DNA from: Odontesthes bonariensis
Taxonomy: Eukaryota > Chordata > Actinopteri > Atheriniformes > Atherinopsidae
DNA: 64,000 bases
NCBI RefSeq assembly: GCF_027942865.1
Contig: NC_134525.1
Location: 28,395,657 to 28,459,656, forward strand
Direction of reading: 5' to 3'
Shown: in pieces, positions 46,371-60,707 of the stretch
How the letters are laid out: each line of letters opens with the position of its first letter
Position numbering within the stretch: the first letter of the stretch is position 1
Position numbers and translations under genes: made by a program
The notes under the pieces: generated by a model
Databases searched by the model: none
The model's input: only the letters and a program-made list of their open reading frames with translations
Told to the model about the DNA's origin: nothing

Positions 46371-48004
46371 ATGGCCACGGGAACTCAGAGCCACCGTGAC
46401 CACATCCTGGAGAAAGCCAAACTTGCACCACCCTCGGGGAGGCGCAGGAGAGCAGAAGGAAAACCCAAGAAGAATTTTCCTTGCCAGGAGTGTCAGAAAG
46501 CGTTCAACAGTCTGGAGAAGTTAAAGGTGCACTCCTACTCTCACACCGGAGAAAGACCCTACCGCTGCTCCCACCCTGACTGCACCAAGGCTTTCGTCTC
46601 CAAATACAAGCTGCTACGGTACAGACAAGCAGCAGTATATAGCAGGCTGCATCATGTTGCTTTTTACTTACACCTTTGGAACATAGTGCTATGTTGTAGT
46701 CAGAGTAATGTGTTGATGAATAGTAGTTTTCAAATCTTGTGATAATATGTTAAGCATGCCTATTTTAAATGTGATTGCAACCATTCTGAGTGCTCATAGA
46801 ATGTGTCTGTGTTCCAAGGCATATGGCAACTCACTCGCCAGAAAAAAACCACAAGTGTTCATACTGTGAGAAAATGTTCCACCGCAAGGATCACTTAAAA
46901 AATCACCTACACACTCATGACCCACATAAGGAGGCTTTCACCTGTCAGGAGTGTGGCAAGAGCTATAACACCAAGTTGGGTTTCAAACGCCACCTTGCCC
47001 TCCACGCTGCCAACAGTGGAGACCTCACCTGCCAAGTGTGCCTGCAGTTGTTCGCCAGCACTGGGGTTCTCCTGGAACATCTCAAAACACATGCTGGCAA
47101 GTCCTCTGGGGGGACCAAAGAAAAAAAGCATCGTTGTGAGCATTGCGAGCGACGCTTTTACACCCGTAAAGATGTGCGACGCCACATGGTGGTGCACACT
47201 GGACGCAAGGACTTCCTTTGTCAGTACTGTGCTCAGCGCTTTGGTAGGAAAGACCACCTGACACGTCATGTAAAAAAGAGCCATGCCAGAGAGCTTTTGA
47301 GGGTAAAAACTGAGCCAGCTGATTCGCTGGAGCCTGTTGTCTATGATTTGGCGTCTGGGAGCATCAAGGGCGAGCTCCAAGGAATGTTGACTCCAAGGTC
47401 ACACCAGCTTAACATGTATTCGGGCCCCATCCTGGACACACAGCCCTTTTCCACCCCTACTCTTCCCTTTTCTCTAAAGCACCCACTGGGCCCCAACTTT
47501 ACCTCATACACCATCCCCTCAAACGAGAGGGAACAGAATTTAAAGGGAGAACTGGAGACTTACCTAATGGAGCTGCAGAGCAGCATGCCATCCTCATCCT
47601 CTGCAGCTCAAGAACCCCAACTCTCCTCATCCAAACTAGAGTTGGTCCCTCAAGTGGGTATGCTGGAGGAAGTGAGCGAGGAGGTGTCTGTCTCCAAAAT
47701 GTCCACATCGGTGGCAGCCACCACAATCGATTCTCTGGCCTCATCTTCCTCTCTAATGGACTTCTCTCAGCTTTTCAACTTCCTGCCACTCAACGGGCCT
47801 CCATACAACCAGGTAGGAGGGAGTGGGGGGCAAGGCATCACATTTCCACCCAATGAAGAGCCCACACCTCTTGTCCAGCTGCCCCCTCAGGCCACCGCTG
47901 GTCCAGAGGCTCCAGAGAATCCGCTTCAAGGACTCCCCTCCTCCTTCATATCCAACCTGAGCACACCCACCACACTGCCCCGCTTCCACCAAGCTTTTCA
48001 GTAA
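46371..48004 (+). CDS. plag1: Pleiomorphic adenoma gene 1 zinc-finger transcription factor
   Basis: The coding exons 46371-46618 and 46819-48004 join CG|G (Arg83) at a GT-AG intron and give 477 residues (human about 500). An arginine-rich nuclear signal (residues 24-34, [11 protein letters not shown]) precedes seven C2H2 fingers: about 36-58, 64-88, then five more to the '[19 protein letters not shown]' finger, with the PLAG linkers intact. The rest is a Ser/Pro/Leu-rich transactivation region with '[11 protein letters not shown]', '[19 protein letters not shown]' and the C-terminal '[11 protein letters not shown]', matching PLAG1 rather than PLAGL1/2. PLAG1 binds a GRGGC core plus a G-cluster and activates growth genes such as IGF2. 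The ATG at 46371 sits in an exon starting at 46261, with no upstream in-frame start before the acceptor. A first finger with intact Cys/His pairs suggests full function. Confidence 0.97.
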
Positions 48005-50753
48005 ATCAGTATGTACAGCTCTTGGCCACACCTGCATTCAAACATGCACACGGACACATGCTGAGCCTCAAAATCACAACAGTACATAAACACTCAGAAA
48101 AAATGCCAGTAAGGTTTGTTTTAGGATTAGCAAGTCATATCATTTAGTAGAACATAAACAAAAAATAATAATATAGTAGGAGACACATAATGATCAGTTT
48201 TTACAACAGTCAGACACGTACTCATACCTTCACACGAGGCCTAACCTAATGAACTTTCTAATAGCTACTATTGGGATGTGTTTTTATTGGCAAATTAGCA
48301 AATCCTCACCACTATTCTTGATAACTGATCCTCTGCTGCTGGGTATTGTGTACATTTTCACCCCAAGTCATTTTCTGTATATATTCACATTTTATAACCT
48401 GTTCTGAACTGCGCTGACTACTTTATTACTTCAGATACAAACAGGCCACAATATTTATCTTTGTCATCACAACACAAGAGGTAGTATGTGCTGAAACCCA
48501 GTTAAATGGATTTCACTGCAGCAACACTCTATGTACAGCAGATTTAATGTTTGTGCAAAATCAAACCCAACAGGAGAAGAAATTCTGGTCAGCTGAATTG
48601 TAGATACAGCTAAACGGTCCTTGTGAGAGCTGTGTCTGTTTTAAACATTTTAAATGAATGATAGTTGAAATAGGTTTGCTGTGACATTTTCCTTTTTAAA
48701 ACCCAGATTGTTGAGAAGTGACAAGCCTCTATTGTCTGTTTCAAAATGTGTATTGTTTTTTGTAAAACACTTTATGATGTTGCCCAACACCCCACTCTCT
48801 GGTAGGAATTTAAATGACCAATCTATAGTTTTCCAATGTTTTTCTCAATTAATATCTGTTCATTATAAACTGTTTTGTAAATCATGTCACATAATGAGGT
48901 AATTATTTTTTGGCAACGATCCAGGAAGCTATTAAATTGCATTATCGCATGCAGATGATGGTACTGATTATTAAGAGTTGGGTAATCACCATGATCTGTC
49001 TGTAGTCTTTATAAGGAACTTCGCTGTACTGCCTGCACAAGTGTAGACTGGAACACAACCAGATTGTCGAAGGCAAAAGCAAACTTTGATTCAGTGACTT
49101 GGATTACACAATACTGGCACAGTAATATTCCAACTATTTACTTTTCTCTAAATTTGACAAAATTCCGATTATGGTGTAATATTGGATATTACATTTATAT
49201 GTTAAAGAGAATAGCTCTATTAATGATTCACACCCACTTTTTTTTTACCATAAACCACTGCAATATTTGTGGCCACCTAAAGCCTTTATTATAGTCATAT
49301 GTTTCAAAACATGGAAGATTATTTGGGGATTATTTACTAAACATAGCCATAATTCTATTCTCTGCAAGGTTATTTTTTCCTATATAGAGTGAAATTATAG
49401 CAATTTAACAGCCTCCTGGAAATTGGCAGAACATTTGAAACCTCAACACCTTCTAGCAAAAAGTCTGTTTATGTGATCAATGGTAAATTCGCTAAAACAA
49501 GTAAAAACACTGGGTTGGTTCTTTTGATTTACTTAGCGAGAACTACTGTTCTGAGGGAACAGTATAAGCAATTTTACATTTTATTTTTGTAGTTACCTTA
49601 ATTTTCCAGCAAAAGAACATTTACCTTCTTTTTTTTAATGTAAATTTAAATATTTATTTTATTTCGTGAAGTTTTATAGTTATCCCCTACTCCTACCCAA
49701 AGTTAACTAAACACACCAGTATGGTTGCTGCCTGCTGAAACATCACTCTTAAGATGGTGCAAAAGAAAAAAAAAGTCACACTCTCGATGACTGTAAGCAA
49801 CCCCCACTGCCAAGCACAGCTATTTACTGGGGATTATGTGTTACATAGAAAATTGACAAATTAAACTCTGAACAAAGATATGAAAAACACAACCATTCAC
49901 TGTTTATGAAGCTTCAGCTATCTGCAGACGTATTTAGTCATTGCTGAGGGTTTTGAACATGATTGCTGCTCTACTTCTTTCTTAATATTAGGGATATTGC
50001 CCTATATTAAGTGTAGGTGAGATGGACTGTAACTTAACTTGTAGTTGAGGAATCAGTGAAAGAATGAAACAATGAAAGATGCAGAAAACTCATTTTAGAT
50101 CTGCAAGGCGTTTTAGGTGTTTAGATGTTGGACCCAGTATTATTATATATATTGGAAAAAGCACACAAAAAGGATGAGGAGGAAAAAAGAAAACTGAAAA
50201 GAAAGACCTAAAAATTCTAATTCGACTATGAAAATTGTGTAGAGTGCTTTTCAAACCACCCAGTGTGAGAGAACAACTATGAGAACATCTTTTCTCGAAA
50301 CTGCCTAATATTGCTGCTATTTTGTTTATATAGCCAAAAGAAAAAAATGTTAATAGGACATATTTAATTGTGACTATGCCACAACCAGGTAGTCATTCCA
50401 TTTTTGAAGTGAGACTGTATATTTTCTCTTAAATATTTTGTAACTATAGTGCTTAGACTTGTGATGTGTGACTTAGATGGAAAACATATTTTACACATAT
50501 ATGCACACAACCTTCAATAACACTACAGATATACATTTCTAGCTTCAGTGTGTTTGTTGTTGACAATTGCTTCAGCAGTTTGATGTTAAAAAAAATTGTC
50601 CACAGCCTCAGATTCTCATAAATCTCATGGCTACAACAGGGAAAAAACAAAACATGATATTACCACATTTGATCTGACTGTAAACTGTTGGAAAGCATGG
50701 TACTCTGTTTACATACAACTTCAAATGACATTGTTATTTAAATTCAATAATTA

Positions 50754-51660
50754 CAACCCCAAATGTAAAATGTAAATTAATCATAATGTCATAAAGCAAT
50801 GTTTTATTCACAATAGAATATATAAAACATTATGACAGCTAAAAAATACATTTTACTTTTTCATGAAAAAATATCAGCTCATCTTGAATTTAAGGGGAAT
50901 TTTGTACCATTTTTGCCAGATATGTGATTTCAGCTACTATGTGGTAATTTCTTGTACAAGCATTTTATTTTTCATGATGTACCAATTGTTTTCAGCTGTT
51001 AAAAGGTTGGGATAGGATACATGCCAGTACAGTACCTGGACTCTTCTACTTGTACTAAATGCATTATGTGGCTTAGCATTGTCTTGCTGAAATATGCAAG
51101 GCCTTTGTCATGTGGATGGCAGCATATATTGCTCTAAAACCTGTATATACCTCTCAGTATTGATGGTTTTATTTTCAGATCTGCTTGTTATCTGTACTAT
51201 AGGCTTCCATCAGAGGTACCGGCTTTTGAACTGAGCAGAACAAGTGTGGTGGTCCCTCTACTTTTTTTATTCTGAAAGAATTTCAATTGGTCTGGTCACA
51301 GAACAGTTTTCCACTTTTCCACCATCTATTTTAGGGAAGGCTTGGGCCCAGAGAAGACACCAGCATTTCTGGATCATGTTGACATATGCTTTAACCTGCA
51401 TTTATGGATGGCACTAGAAACTGTGTTCATAGACAGTGATTTCTTGAAGTGTTTATGAGCATATGCTGTGATTTCCATTCTCAGAATCAACTATAGATGA
51501 TGGAATATTCTTTGCTATTTTACATTAAGGAGACTTATGCCATATCCCAACTTTTGAGACAACTGACACGTTGTGTGTCTCAATTTCAACATCTAATATA
51601 TTTTCTAATTACAGCTGCGAACATAATGTTTTTGGGTTTTTTTACACAGTGACCCATCTT
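50754..51660. pseudogene. Decayed fish DNA transposon (mariner-like)
   Basis: It starts 'TACAACCCCAAATG', a terminus I recognise from a common fish Tc1/mariner-type repeat. Inside are typical pieces: 'CATTGTCTTGCTGAAATATG', 'GGATGGCAGCATATATTGCT', 'CCAGAGAAGACACCAGCATT' and 'ATCCCAACTTTTGAGACAA'. These read leftward as transposase remnants. Heavily degraded. Confidence 0.55.
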
Positions 51661-51904
51661 TTATAAACTGGGGATATATATTTGAGGGGAAAGTTTCATC
51701 TGATTTTTTTTTTTTTTCAAATAAGTCTGGCCTCTGCAACAAAACTTATTATGTGGAAATGTAGCATTGTTTTGCTTACTTGTTTTCAGCTCATCATGTT
51801 AAACAATTTGCAAACTCGCAGATTTGATTTGCATTCAGAAATTTGATCTGTTGTTTCAGATTTTATTTGTGCATGCAAACATATACAAAAGAAAGTACAC
51901 TGCT

Positions 51905-51952
51905 GCTCAATTCTAAGGTTTTATGTATCGTGATACAATAGAAACTCCTGTA

Positions 51953-51987
<35 letters not shown>

Positions 51988-52560
51988 GTCATTCTGTTTA
52001 GATTTCCAGGTGTCTTCAGATCTTTGTAAAGTTGCATGACCCAATTTGGGCCAAGCTTTAGCTCTCCGACAGGTGGACTCATAATAGACTCTAGAATACT
52101 TTGGTATGTAGAGGAGTTCATGGTCCACTCAACGACGGCAAGGTACCCAGATCATGTGGCTGCAAAAAAAGCCCAAATCATCACTTTTTCATCACTTTGT
52201 TCTTATTGGTATAAGGGTTTTGTGCTGACATTAAACTATTATTTCATTTATTTATTTTATTTTATTTTTTTTGGGGGGGGGGGGGCGTTGCCAAATGTTA
52301 CTTTATGTTTAGAGAGATGAGGCTTTCTCTGAGAACTTTAGCTATATTAGTTTAGTCTTTTTCTAATTGTACTGTCATGAATGTTAAAAACAACATGCTG
52401 AGGCTTCAGGCTGCTTATTGATCTGGTTCTTTAGCAATTTCCTCATTTGTTGCTGTTCATCTGAGGTTGGATTTAGTCCTGAATAGGACCAAATTATTAT
52501 TTTTTTTATGTCGTCCTGATGCGTAGATCCTTAGAATTGACAGAGTGCATACTTTCTTCC
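51905..52560. pseudogene. Decayed Tc1-like transposon
   Basis: Contains 'CATGACCCAATTTGGGCC', 'TAGAATACTTTGGTATGTAG', 'AAAGCCCAAATCATCAC' and 'TTTCTAATTGTACTGTCATG', which I recognise from a fish Tc1-like family transcribed on the minus strand. Broken by T and G tracts (about 51955-51980 and 52268-52285). Confidence 0.55.
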
Positions 52561-52599
52561 TGATGTGTCTTTGGATTTGATTTGTATGTCTTTTCACAC

Positions 52600-55500
52600 A
52601 TTCATATATGGTGATAAGTTTTACAAAAACAATATGTACAGGTTACCCTTCAAAATGTACAAGATGCAAAACATGCATACACACCAACACTTCTCAGTTG
52701 TGAGAAGGGACTCACGTATATTCAAATCATACAAGATAAACACAAGTGGTGCCACATATTCCAAGCAGTACTTTAACATATCAGTTATTTGTTCTCGTTT
52801 GTAACCAGTGTGGGAAAATGCTAAAGGGACTGTGAAATGTGGCCCACATGACAGCTGTGTTGGAAGTGATTCACATTTTACATATTGTTTGTTTGTTAGT
52901 TTGTCTTTTTTTCCCCCCATTATTATATATTGTCTCTTAAAGGTTCATCTTTGAAGTAACATGAAGTAACTGTCATCATCTTTCACTTATGAACTTGTAC
53001 ATTCTAGAAATGATTCCAAACTTTTCAAAATGTGTTAAATTTAAAGAGATATTACATTTTTCCCCCCAGATGGCCATTGAAAAATCTATTCTTTGGTTTT
53101 GAATATTTGACTGACAGTCACATTGTAAATTACATTTATCACGCCGTTAGCATCTTCCATTACTTTGTATACTTAGATTTTCAAGATGTGTTTTGTTGCA
53201 TTGAATACTGTCATTACAACAGATATTGCTGCTTGTATAGAACTGTTTAGTTTGGGTTGGCCTCATTTCTGACCTCAGCATTCTGTTAGGCACATTCATT
53301 CTGTCATATACATTTTGGGAAAATGTTTTTAATTGTTAAAGTAAACATCTAGACAAATGAAAAGGCATTTAAAGATGGAACTGAAAAAAGAGAAAGAATC
53401 CAATTACTTGGAATAATACACACATAAAATGCTGCAGTTATATATCTTGTTCTCGTTCATTTACCCCCACCTTCTCAGCTTCTGCTAGTTATGCTCCTTC
53501 CTTACACCATTGGAACGGGGATGGGTGATGGGTGACTTAATCTATAGTTCTTTTCCAATGGCTGACAACATATTTGATATTCTTTTTTTTTTTTTTTTTG
53601 CCCAAGCATTTCTGAGTTGAATTCAAACTGTCATAAAAAGTGAGGGGAAAGATCTGCCCATATAGCCAATCCCATACTGCATTTACTTATATTTCAGCAA
53701 TATATGATATATTCATGATATATATCATTTTATCATGTGACCAAATTTCCCCTTTTCAACTTACTTGTCCTTGGTGCTGGGCTGTCGTAGGTACCGGTTT
53801 TGTCCTGACTTAACTTTAGAACCTTCTAAGAACTGCTATTCTAGAGAGCCACTACAGATTCTTGTCACTGTAAAAAGTCTGTTCCAATACCTTTCTGTTT
53901 GTTGTTTCAACTTCTCTCCACTGTATTATCAAACTTAGTGCCTTAATATTGTTACTTATCATTTAAAACAGTCTTTGCTTTCCTGACCAAGAGAATGTGC
54001 TTTGGCTGCCGAAAGCCAAAGTGCAAGGGTACGGGTTAGGCACAGGCTGCAACCCAGCACTGGAAATAGCTCTGTCATAAAGTGGTAGTGAGGACAAGTA
54101 AGCAAAATAACAAGTGAGAGGATGACAAAAGGGCACAATACTTGCATATTAATATGTGGATCTACTTTGTGGACATATAAGGAAGAGTATTTGGTCAAAC
54201 TGCTGCTCCATGGGCAACAATGGTCTTTCATGCTCAAAATTTCAGTGAGCTGTGGCTTCTTTTGCAAGAGAAAAAATAATCTATGAAAATTGAGGTTATA
54301 TTTAGGGTATATTTTTCCTTTTTTAAAACAAACTGTGTCAAAAACTCTGGACAGAGGTATTTTTCAATCATTGAAAGTCCTATGGTTAATATTAGCTGGT
54401 GATTATAATGCCCCTCAACAATTACAGAATTAATCTGCAGAGTGCTTTCACATGAGACATTAGACTCATATTAGATTAAATTTAAACAAGGAAAGGGAGA
54501 AAGATAAAAAAAAAAAACTGAACATTACTCACAATTATTTCCCTTCCGCCACAAGTCACGGGGTGTCTTGGTGCATTGCAGTTCCATTAAGTTTTTGATG
54601 TGTATATCCCAATTGTATTACCATTTACCTCACATACTTATTTTGTCTTTGTGCTCCAATATTCAGAAATAATGATAAACTAGAAGCATTAAATTCCCTT
54701 GTTTTATTTCCTGAATGACAGGACTTGTATGGATTTTTCTGGGTGGTATGAAATGTAGAGTTGAATGTGTTTTGTTTTAAAGCATTTATCAAAGTATGCT
54801 ATCTGTATCTTGTGAAGGTTTGTGGTTTTATGAGAAATGTTAGCAAGTTGATATTTTGTTATTACAGCACTTTTTGTAAATTGAGTCCCTTATTTCATCC
54901 AATACCTTTGTTTTAAATTGTTATTACAATTGTATAGATTATATATTTAGCTCATAAAGAACAGTTGTATGTAAATACAGTATAAATGTTTTATTTTTAC
55001 AGGTACAGTTTTGACAGTGTTTTTCCTATCAAAGTGTCATTTTTGCTTTACTTGCACAAGGGTTCTGTGTATCTCATTGAAGGGTCTTTTAACAGATGAT
55101 GCATCTTTATTCACAGATTTTCGTAGTCCTAGTTTATAAGATTATCTTTAACTATTCATCCGTTTGTGTGGTGAGAGCACCTGCGATAATGAAGCAATGA
55201 ATGGACAGTTATATAGCACTTAATTATATAATCTTTTCATAGGTTATTTAGTTGTGACAAAAACAAACATAATATACAATAGTTTGTTCAACAACTTCCA
55301 GGGTGTTTTTGTCATGTTTCTAACGAATTTGGTCTGAAATTTGTTGCATGAACACAAATTTAATCAGTTAGCCTCATAGTGTAGAACTTGTATTGATTAT
55401 AAAAGAGAATCCAAGGATGTCAGTAGGGAAATTTTAAAACAATGATTGCAAAGCAAAGTCAAAAGAATAAAAAGCTCTACATACCATTGAGAAGTAAATC

Positions 55501-55800
55501 CAGCTCAAACAATCAGTTCAAAGCTCAAAAGCTAATCTAAACTGCCTTTGGTCAAAGACAAAACAAAAAAAATGTCTCCCCTATACTTGTGTGGTCATCC
55601 GGAGACCGTAGAAGCTCTTCAATGAAAGGCACACATATTCAGAAATCCATGTCAAAATTATCCATAAGCTTCAGTGGTACCAGTGAACTTTATTGAATGT
55701 GTATGTAAGAAACACTGCAATACAGCAATATATTTTGGTATTGGAATAAGCTGCTAACATACGTCTAAAGCTCCTTAAGGTGCTACAGATCTTTTTTTTT
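52600..55800. other. No recognisable gene
   Basis: AT-rich non-coding sequence with T runs at about 53583-53600 and 55793-55803. Short ORFs lack motifs. Confidence 0.45.
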
Positions 55801-57710
55801 TTTCTCCTAGTTCTTAAATGTATTGTTTGTACAAGTATCCAGTTTAGCTGAACAGTTGGCATGTGTGTGCCTTGTTGTACTATATAGCTACATATATTTT
55901 TATTGTACTGTGATTTTTATTTTTTTATTTTTTTGTAGTATTTTTACAGACATGCCTGTAATGCCATGTCCTCAACACACTTCTGTGTCTCGGGACACTT
56001 ATACATGAAGGAGATTGCGCTGATAAAGACATCAGTGCTGATGCTGACAAACTTTACTCCATGTATAATTCAAAATGAGCTGAGGAAGTTCAGAGATGAA
56101 CTGCATTCCAGCCATGTTGTTTTTGTTACTTGTTGCATTTCAACAATGCCATCCTGTGACAATGATGGACTCATTGCAAAATCTCAATATTTTACTTTAA
56201 ATCTGTTTTACAAACTACTGTTGTATTTTTATACATATAGGCAATATAAATCACATAAACATATATAACTAAATATATATGGATATGTTTATGTTTATAG
56301 GTTGTGTAAAATAAATATTAATGCTGCATCTTTTATCGGTTGTTTTTCAAACATTGACATCATCCAAAGAAACAGATTATTTATTGCTTGGCAGAATAAC
56401 CTGATTTTAATTCACATACCTTGCTGCTATGAGAGAAGAGTTGCAGTCGACAACTCAAGTGTTTTTACTCGGTGTAATGAAAGTTCAATAAACATAAGAA
56501 AAAGATACACCTACCAAGTCTGTTTGGTGTTTCCTAAAATGTTTAATCCACTATAACGTTGCATGTTGTTGTCCTGTATCAGTTGTATCCTTTTATTACT
56601 GTTCGGCTACCAAGGACACATCAACCTAACTGCCAGGGATCTTGAAGATGGACAGCTTATTCAGATTCAAACAGAACGAGAAGGTGGAGTTTCAGTCATA
56701 TTATTTGCTAACCTATGTTTTCATTACCACCTCACTGTGAACAACCTGACCAGATGTGATCATATGTTGTTGCATGCTAAAACATACGAGTGATAATTAC
56801 AAATACAGGCTGTGAACATTCTTACATTCTTCTCAGTGAAGAACTTAAACTGAATATGCCATGACATTTTTTTTCAGTATTCATCTCTAAAGCTGTACAC
56901 TGTACAAAGGGCAAAGTTGTTAAATAGGTAGTCTTCACATGCGCTCACAGTAGCTATTCATAAATATTACTTTTATTACCACAGAAAGCAAAAAAAATGC
57001 CTTGTTTTACGCAGCCCTCCCCCTGCTATAAATGGAGTAAACTCAGTTGAACCATCAGTGTGAACCTGCTGAACCCAAACAGAAAGCATTACATACTCCA
57101 CAATACTAAGAGTGTCTCACACACACTGTGTGTGTGTGAATGAGAGACACAGAGAGGCCCAATTCCAATCCAGCCCTTCCACCCTCCTCCTAACCAGTCT
57201 TCCGCTTGTATGTTTGCATGGAGGGTTTGCCATTTTAAGTGAGAGTGGGTTATGAACCACCACATATGTATTAGTACTGCAGTATGCTGCATTCAATGGA
57301 CTGGAAATTTGGTATATCTGATGTCTGACAGAAACTCAGACAATGCCATAGGAAGTTAGATTTCCTTCCTTGTAACTTGGGTAAAGCTCCTCAAGTCACA
57401 CTACTGCATTTTACATTATTCTTCAGACAAGCCATTTACAAGTAGTAAACACAAAATTCTGTTGTTATTTTTTATCCAGTAAAATACTTTTAGCTCTGAA
57501 TGTTTGTTGTTCATAGAAACACAAGAACTCAAACCAACCTTGGACCTCCTTTAGCGTTGACCTTGTTTCAATGGTTATGGAATTTCACAACATTAATTTC
57601 TTTCCAGAGCTGTGCAAATGTTTCATCAAGATTTCACATTGATGATGGGAGAGTCTGACAGTGGGGTAAATACTTCTTCACCACATCCAAAAAATTCTCG
57701 GTGGAGTTAA

Positions 57711-57800
57711 AGGGATAGTTCAGGTTTTTTTTAAGTAGAATTGTGTGATGTACTTATGAGTTGTTGGTACTTTACCTGAAGTAGGCAGTGCTTAGAGCAC
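57711..57800 (+). repeat. Single end of a TTAA-type MITE
   Basis: TTAA at 57707-57710 is followed by AGGGATAGTTCAGGTTTTTT, a terminal sequence of the same style as the foldback elements. The matching right end was not found, so the copy is truncated. Confidence 0.5.
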
Positions 57801-58985
57801 CATCATTTTGGAGAAGCAGGGAGGAATTCTCTTCGGGGAGCCAACCAAACAGCTACTGGGAGCAGGGAGAAAAGAAGAAGTCTAAAACAACTCCAGTCTA
57901 AAAAATGTCAAAGCAGTTCAGGAAAAGCTGCATTGTAGATTTTTTTTTAAAACACATGATTGCATCAGACCACTGTTTACTTTGTCACTATTTTCTCAGT
58001 GGACCAAAATTCGTGTTGCTCTGCATCTCTGCTTGCCATATCCTGTCGCTGATCAGCTCTGGCAAAAAGTTCTGCCAGTCTAGTCCCAAAGCAACAGCAA
58101 CGAGGCAGTAAAAATGAGCTGTTACAAAATATATATATAATGACAAGGATGTTGCTTTATTGGAACAACCTGGGAAAGCATAAAACACATACCACCCTGT
58201 AGATATTTTAAAAAGTAATGCCCAGGAAAAAGCTATCCAACAAGACTGATACAACTTCTGGTGGACTCGGCATTACAAAAAATTTTGGTGAAAAAAAAAA
58301 CATTAAAAAAAACATAAAAACCTCGAAGGCAGATGGAGCAAGACAAGGCTATGGGAGAAAGTGACAAAGAAGAGAGAAAGTATACAATCAAGACTGAACA
58401 AACATAAAAATCAGAATAAACATCTGATTTGAAAATTACTGCAAGAGAGAGCTCAGAGAAAAAGAAGGTTGAAAGACAAACGCCGTGTTAGTTTAATTGT
58501 TGCTATTGGTAATTAATAAATGCTTAGCTCTCTTGCTCTGTCACCTTTGCTTTGCTCTGTTGGTAAATTTGCTGATGTGTCAGTTAAGAATCATGAAAAA
58601 TCATTCAATCAAGATCATTTCTCCCTCTGCTTTGTGAATTTTGTAAATCAGAGGAGATTGAGGCAGATTTTTATAATAAAACAGGAAATACACAACATTA
58701 CAACAGCAGCGTGTTTGCCCGTGTTACATTATTAATCATACTTTGAAACATAAACGTTCTCATTGTTATCAAAGGCCTTATAGATGAAGCCTCAGGTAGC
58801 CACATTGTGTGTAGCTTTGCAAGTACACAGTTCAGAGAGAAATTTGTTTTTACAGCAGTGGAGTTACAGTACACAACTGTAGGGGGAACCAGAGGGAAAC
58901 AAACTACCAAAGTTTTAATGCTGCTCGAAGTGAACTATATAACAAATGATGACATTTGATGGTGATATCAAAGCTAAATGCAAGA
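57801..58985. other. No recognisable gene
   Basis: Non-coding, with oligo-A stretches around 58280-58320. Confidence 0.4.
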
Positions 58986-58989
58986 GCCA

Positions 58990-59900
58990 AAGTTTGAATT
59001 TCCCTCTTCAGAAGTACAGAAAATGCAGAATCATCTGAAATTTAAACTTGGCGGAGACCACTGGCTGGAGATAACAAGAAAATGGACTGGATGACCTCGT
59101 CCACATATATGGTGCGCAAAAACTGAAAACAGCTTCTCCATGTTTAGTTCTAACTCTACGTACAGAGAGCAATCCTGTTCCAGATAACCTAACATGGCTG
59201 GAAGATGCATAATTTACCAGAAAATCTGAAATGTGTTTTGGCTCTGAACCATTTAGAGCTTTATAAGCCCACAGAAGTTTTTCAAAATCAACTCTGTCAT
59301 GAGTAGAAAGCCCATGTAGAAACCTCAAAACTGGAGTGATATGGTGCACTTCTGTGGTCTTAGTGATGACTCAAGCAGTGAAGATTCCTTCTGAGTTAAC
59401 TGTAGCTGTCTGATTGATCTGTTAGACTGACCAATAAACACACTGTTACAGTAATCAAGTCAACTAAACATAAATGCATGGGTCAGTTTTTCTAAATCAC
59501 TCAGACATTAGTTCTTTAATTTTGGAATATTATTTAGATGATAGCTGGCTGACTTCTTAACTGACTTGATATGGTTGTAAGGATTCAGATCTGAGTCCAT
59601 AATGACATCCAGATTTCTGGCTTGGCTTTTGGTTTTTAATATTACAGACTGATGTTGAGGGCTGATTTTTAACTGCTCTTCATTTACTCCAATGATAAGA
59701 ACTTCTGTTGTATTTATTTATTTGAAGGAAATTCTGAATCATCCCACTGTTTATTGGTTCAAAGCACTTAATGAATGCTTGTAAGGGGTTGTATATCCCT
59801 GGCTATATGATTATGTAGATTTGTGAATCGTCTGCATAACTATGGTAACATATTTTGTTGCTTTGCATAATCCAAAGAGTGAAAATAACACTTGGGTATA
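58990..59900 (-). pseudogene. L2-type LINE relic (RT C-terminal part)
   Basis: Minus-strand pieces read 'HITPVLRFLHGL', 'LLWAYKALNGSEPKHISDFL' and 'RTKHGEAVFSF' (59080-59345), the ORF2 C-terminal region. Upstream are 'EVLIIGVNEEQ' near 59690 and a 'YADDSQIY' catalytic remnant near 59825-59845. It is broken by stops and frameshifts and lacks the ends. Confidence 0.75.
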
Positions 59901-60194
59901 TGGCAGTCTGGAGGCAAAAAAAATTGTTTCTTACATTTGGCATCAAAGGGCTGCATCAACATGTTTGTGTAAAGCAAAGCTGGCATGGTGGAACACATTG
60001 CTATAATAAATAATGCTGTTTTCAGTTAGCTGATTCTGCATTGAGTGCTTGCTTTTATATTTATGTACATATTTTATATTAGATAGGAAATTTACAGCAT
60101 ATTTCTCACTACTGTCACTGCAGCGTATCATTAAGTACAGTAACTATAGAATCAACAGTAGATGGCTTCAACACAATTGCTTCATGTAAACCTT

Positions 60195-60640
60195 CAACCT
60201 TCTGGACCCATCCCAACCAGACTGTTCAAGAGGGGTTTTTTCCTGATTTGAAACTTCTGTATTGAATTTGATCAATCTATCTTTGATAGCAGGACCCATG
60301 TCCTTTTAAGGTTCCAGTTCTTAAACTTTTACTTATGATATCTTGATCCAGGAGTGCTTTTACAGAACAAATACAGACCAATCTCCCATTTATTTCTGAT
60401 TCTTGAAAATTTGTTGCAGCTCAGTTATAATCACCATTAGCACACAAGTTTTTGTCAGGTATTGGACTGCTTTCCTCATGTCCTCAGGTAAAGAATAATA
60501 ATAAAAAAGAACTATGAAATTATTCTTATTTTATTTTACTATTGATCCCAACATTCTGTTATGTAGGCTTGGACATCAACAATCAACAAGTCATGGAGTT
60601 CAGGGTGTTGTACTTGGACTAATACTATTCACTCAACACA
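60195..60640 (+). pseudogene. L2-type LINE relic, second fragment
   Basis: 'GACCCATCCCAACCAGACTG' at about 60206 and 'CATGGAGTTCAGGGTGTTGTACTTGGAC' region near 60593-60620 parallel 26880 and 27848 of the longer LINE (the 'DPIPTRLFKEVFP' and '[11 protein letters not shown]' segments). Strongly decayed. Confidence 0.65.
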
Positions 60641-60667
60641 CCCACACACATGTGTAAAAATTATATA

Positions 60668-60668
60668 C

Positions 60669-60704
<36 letters not shown>
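60668..60704. repeat. (GT)n microsatellite
   Basis: About 16 GT units, preceded by an ATATAC tract, roughly 270 bases upstream of the mos start codon. Confidence 0.9.

Positions 60705-60707
<3 letters not shown>

Larger units (their letters stand above)
48005..56800 (+). other. plag1: Probable long plag1 3' UTR and flank
   Basis: PLAG1 transcripts in mammals carry a 3' UTR of several kilobases. This region is AT-rich, lacks other genes and holds several AATAAA hexamers (for example at about 56307 and 56487), so the actual end is uncertain. Tc1/mariner-type relics at 50754-51660 and 51905-52560 interrupt it. Other sequence shows nothing recognisable. Confidence 0.4.

Noticed and set aside
46907..47380. 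157-codon antisense ORF over plag1
   Set aside because: It is the complement of the zinc-finger exon; its openness follows from the codon pattern of the C2H2 repeats.
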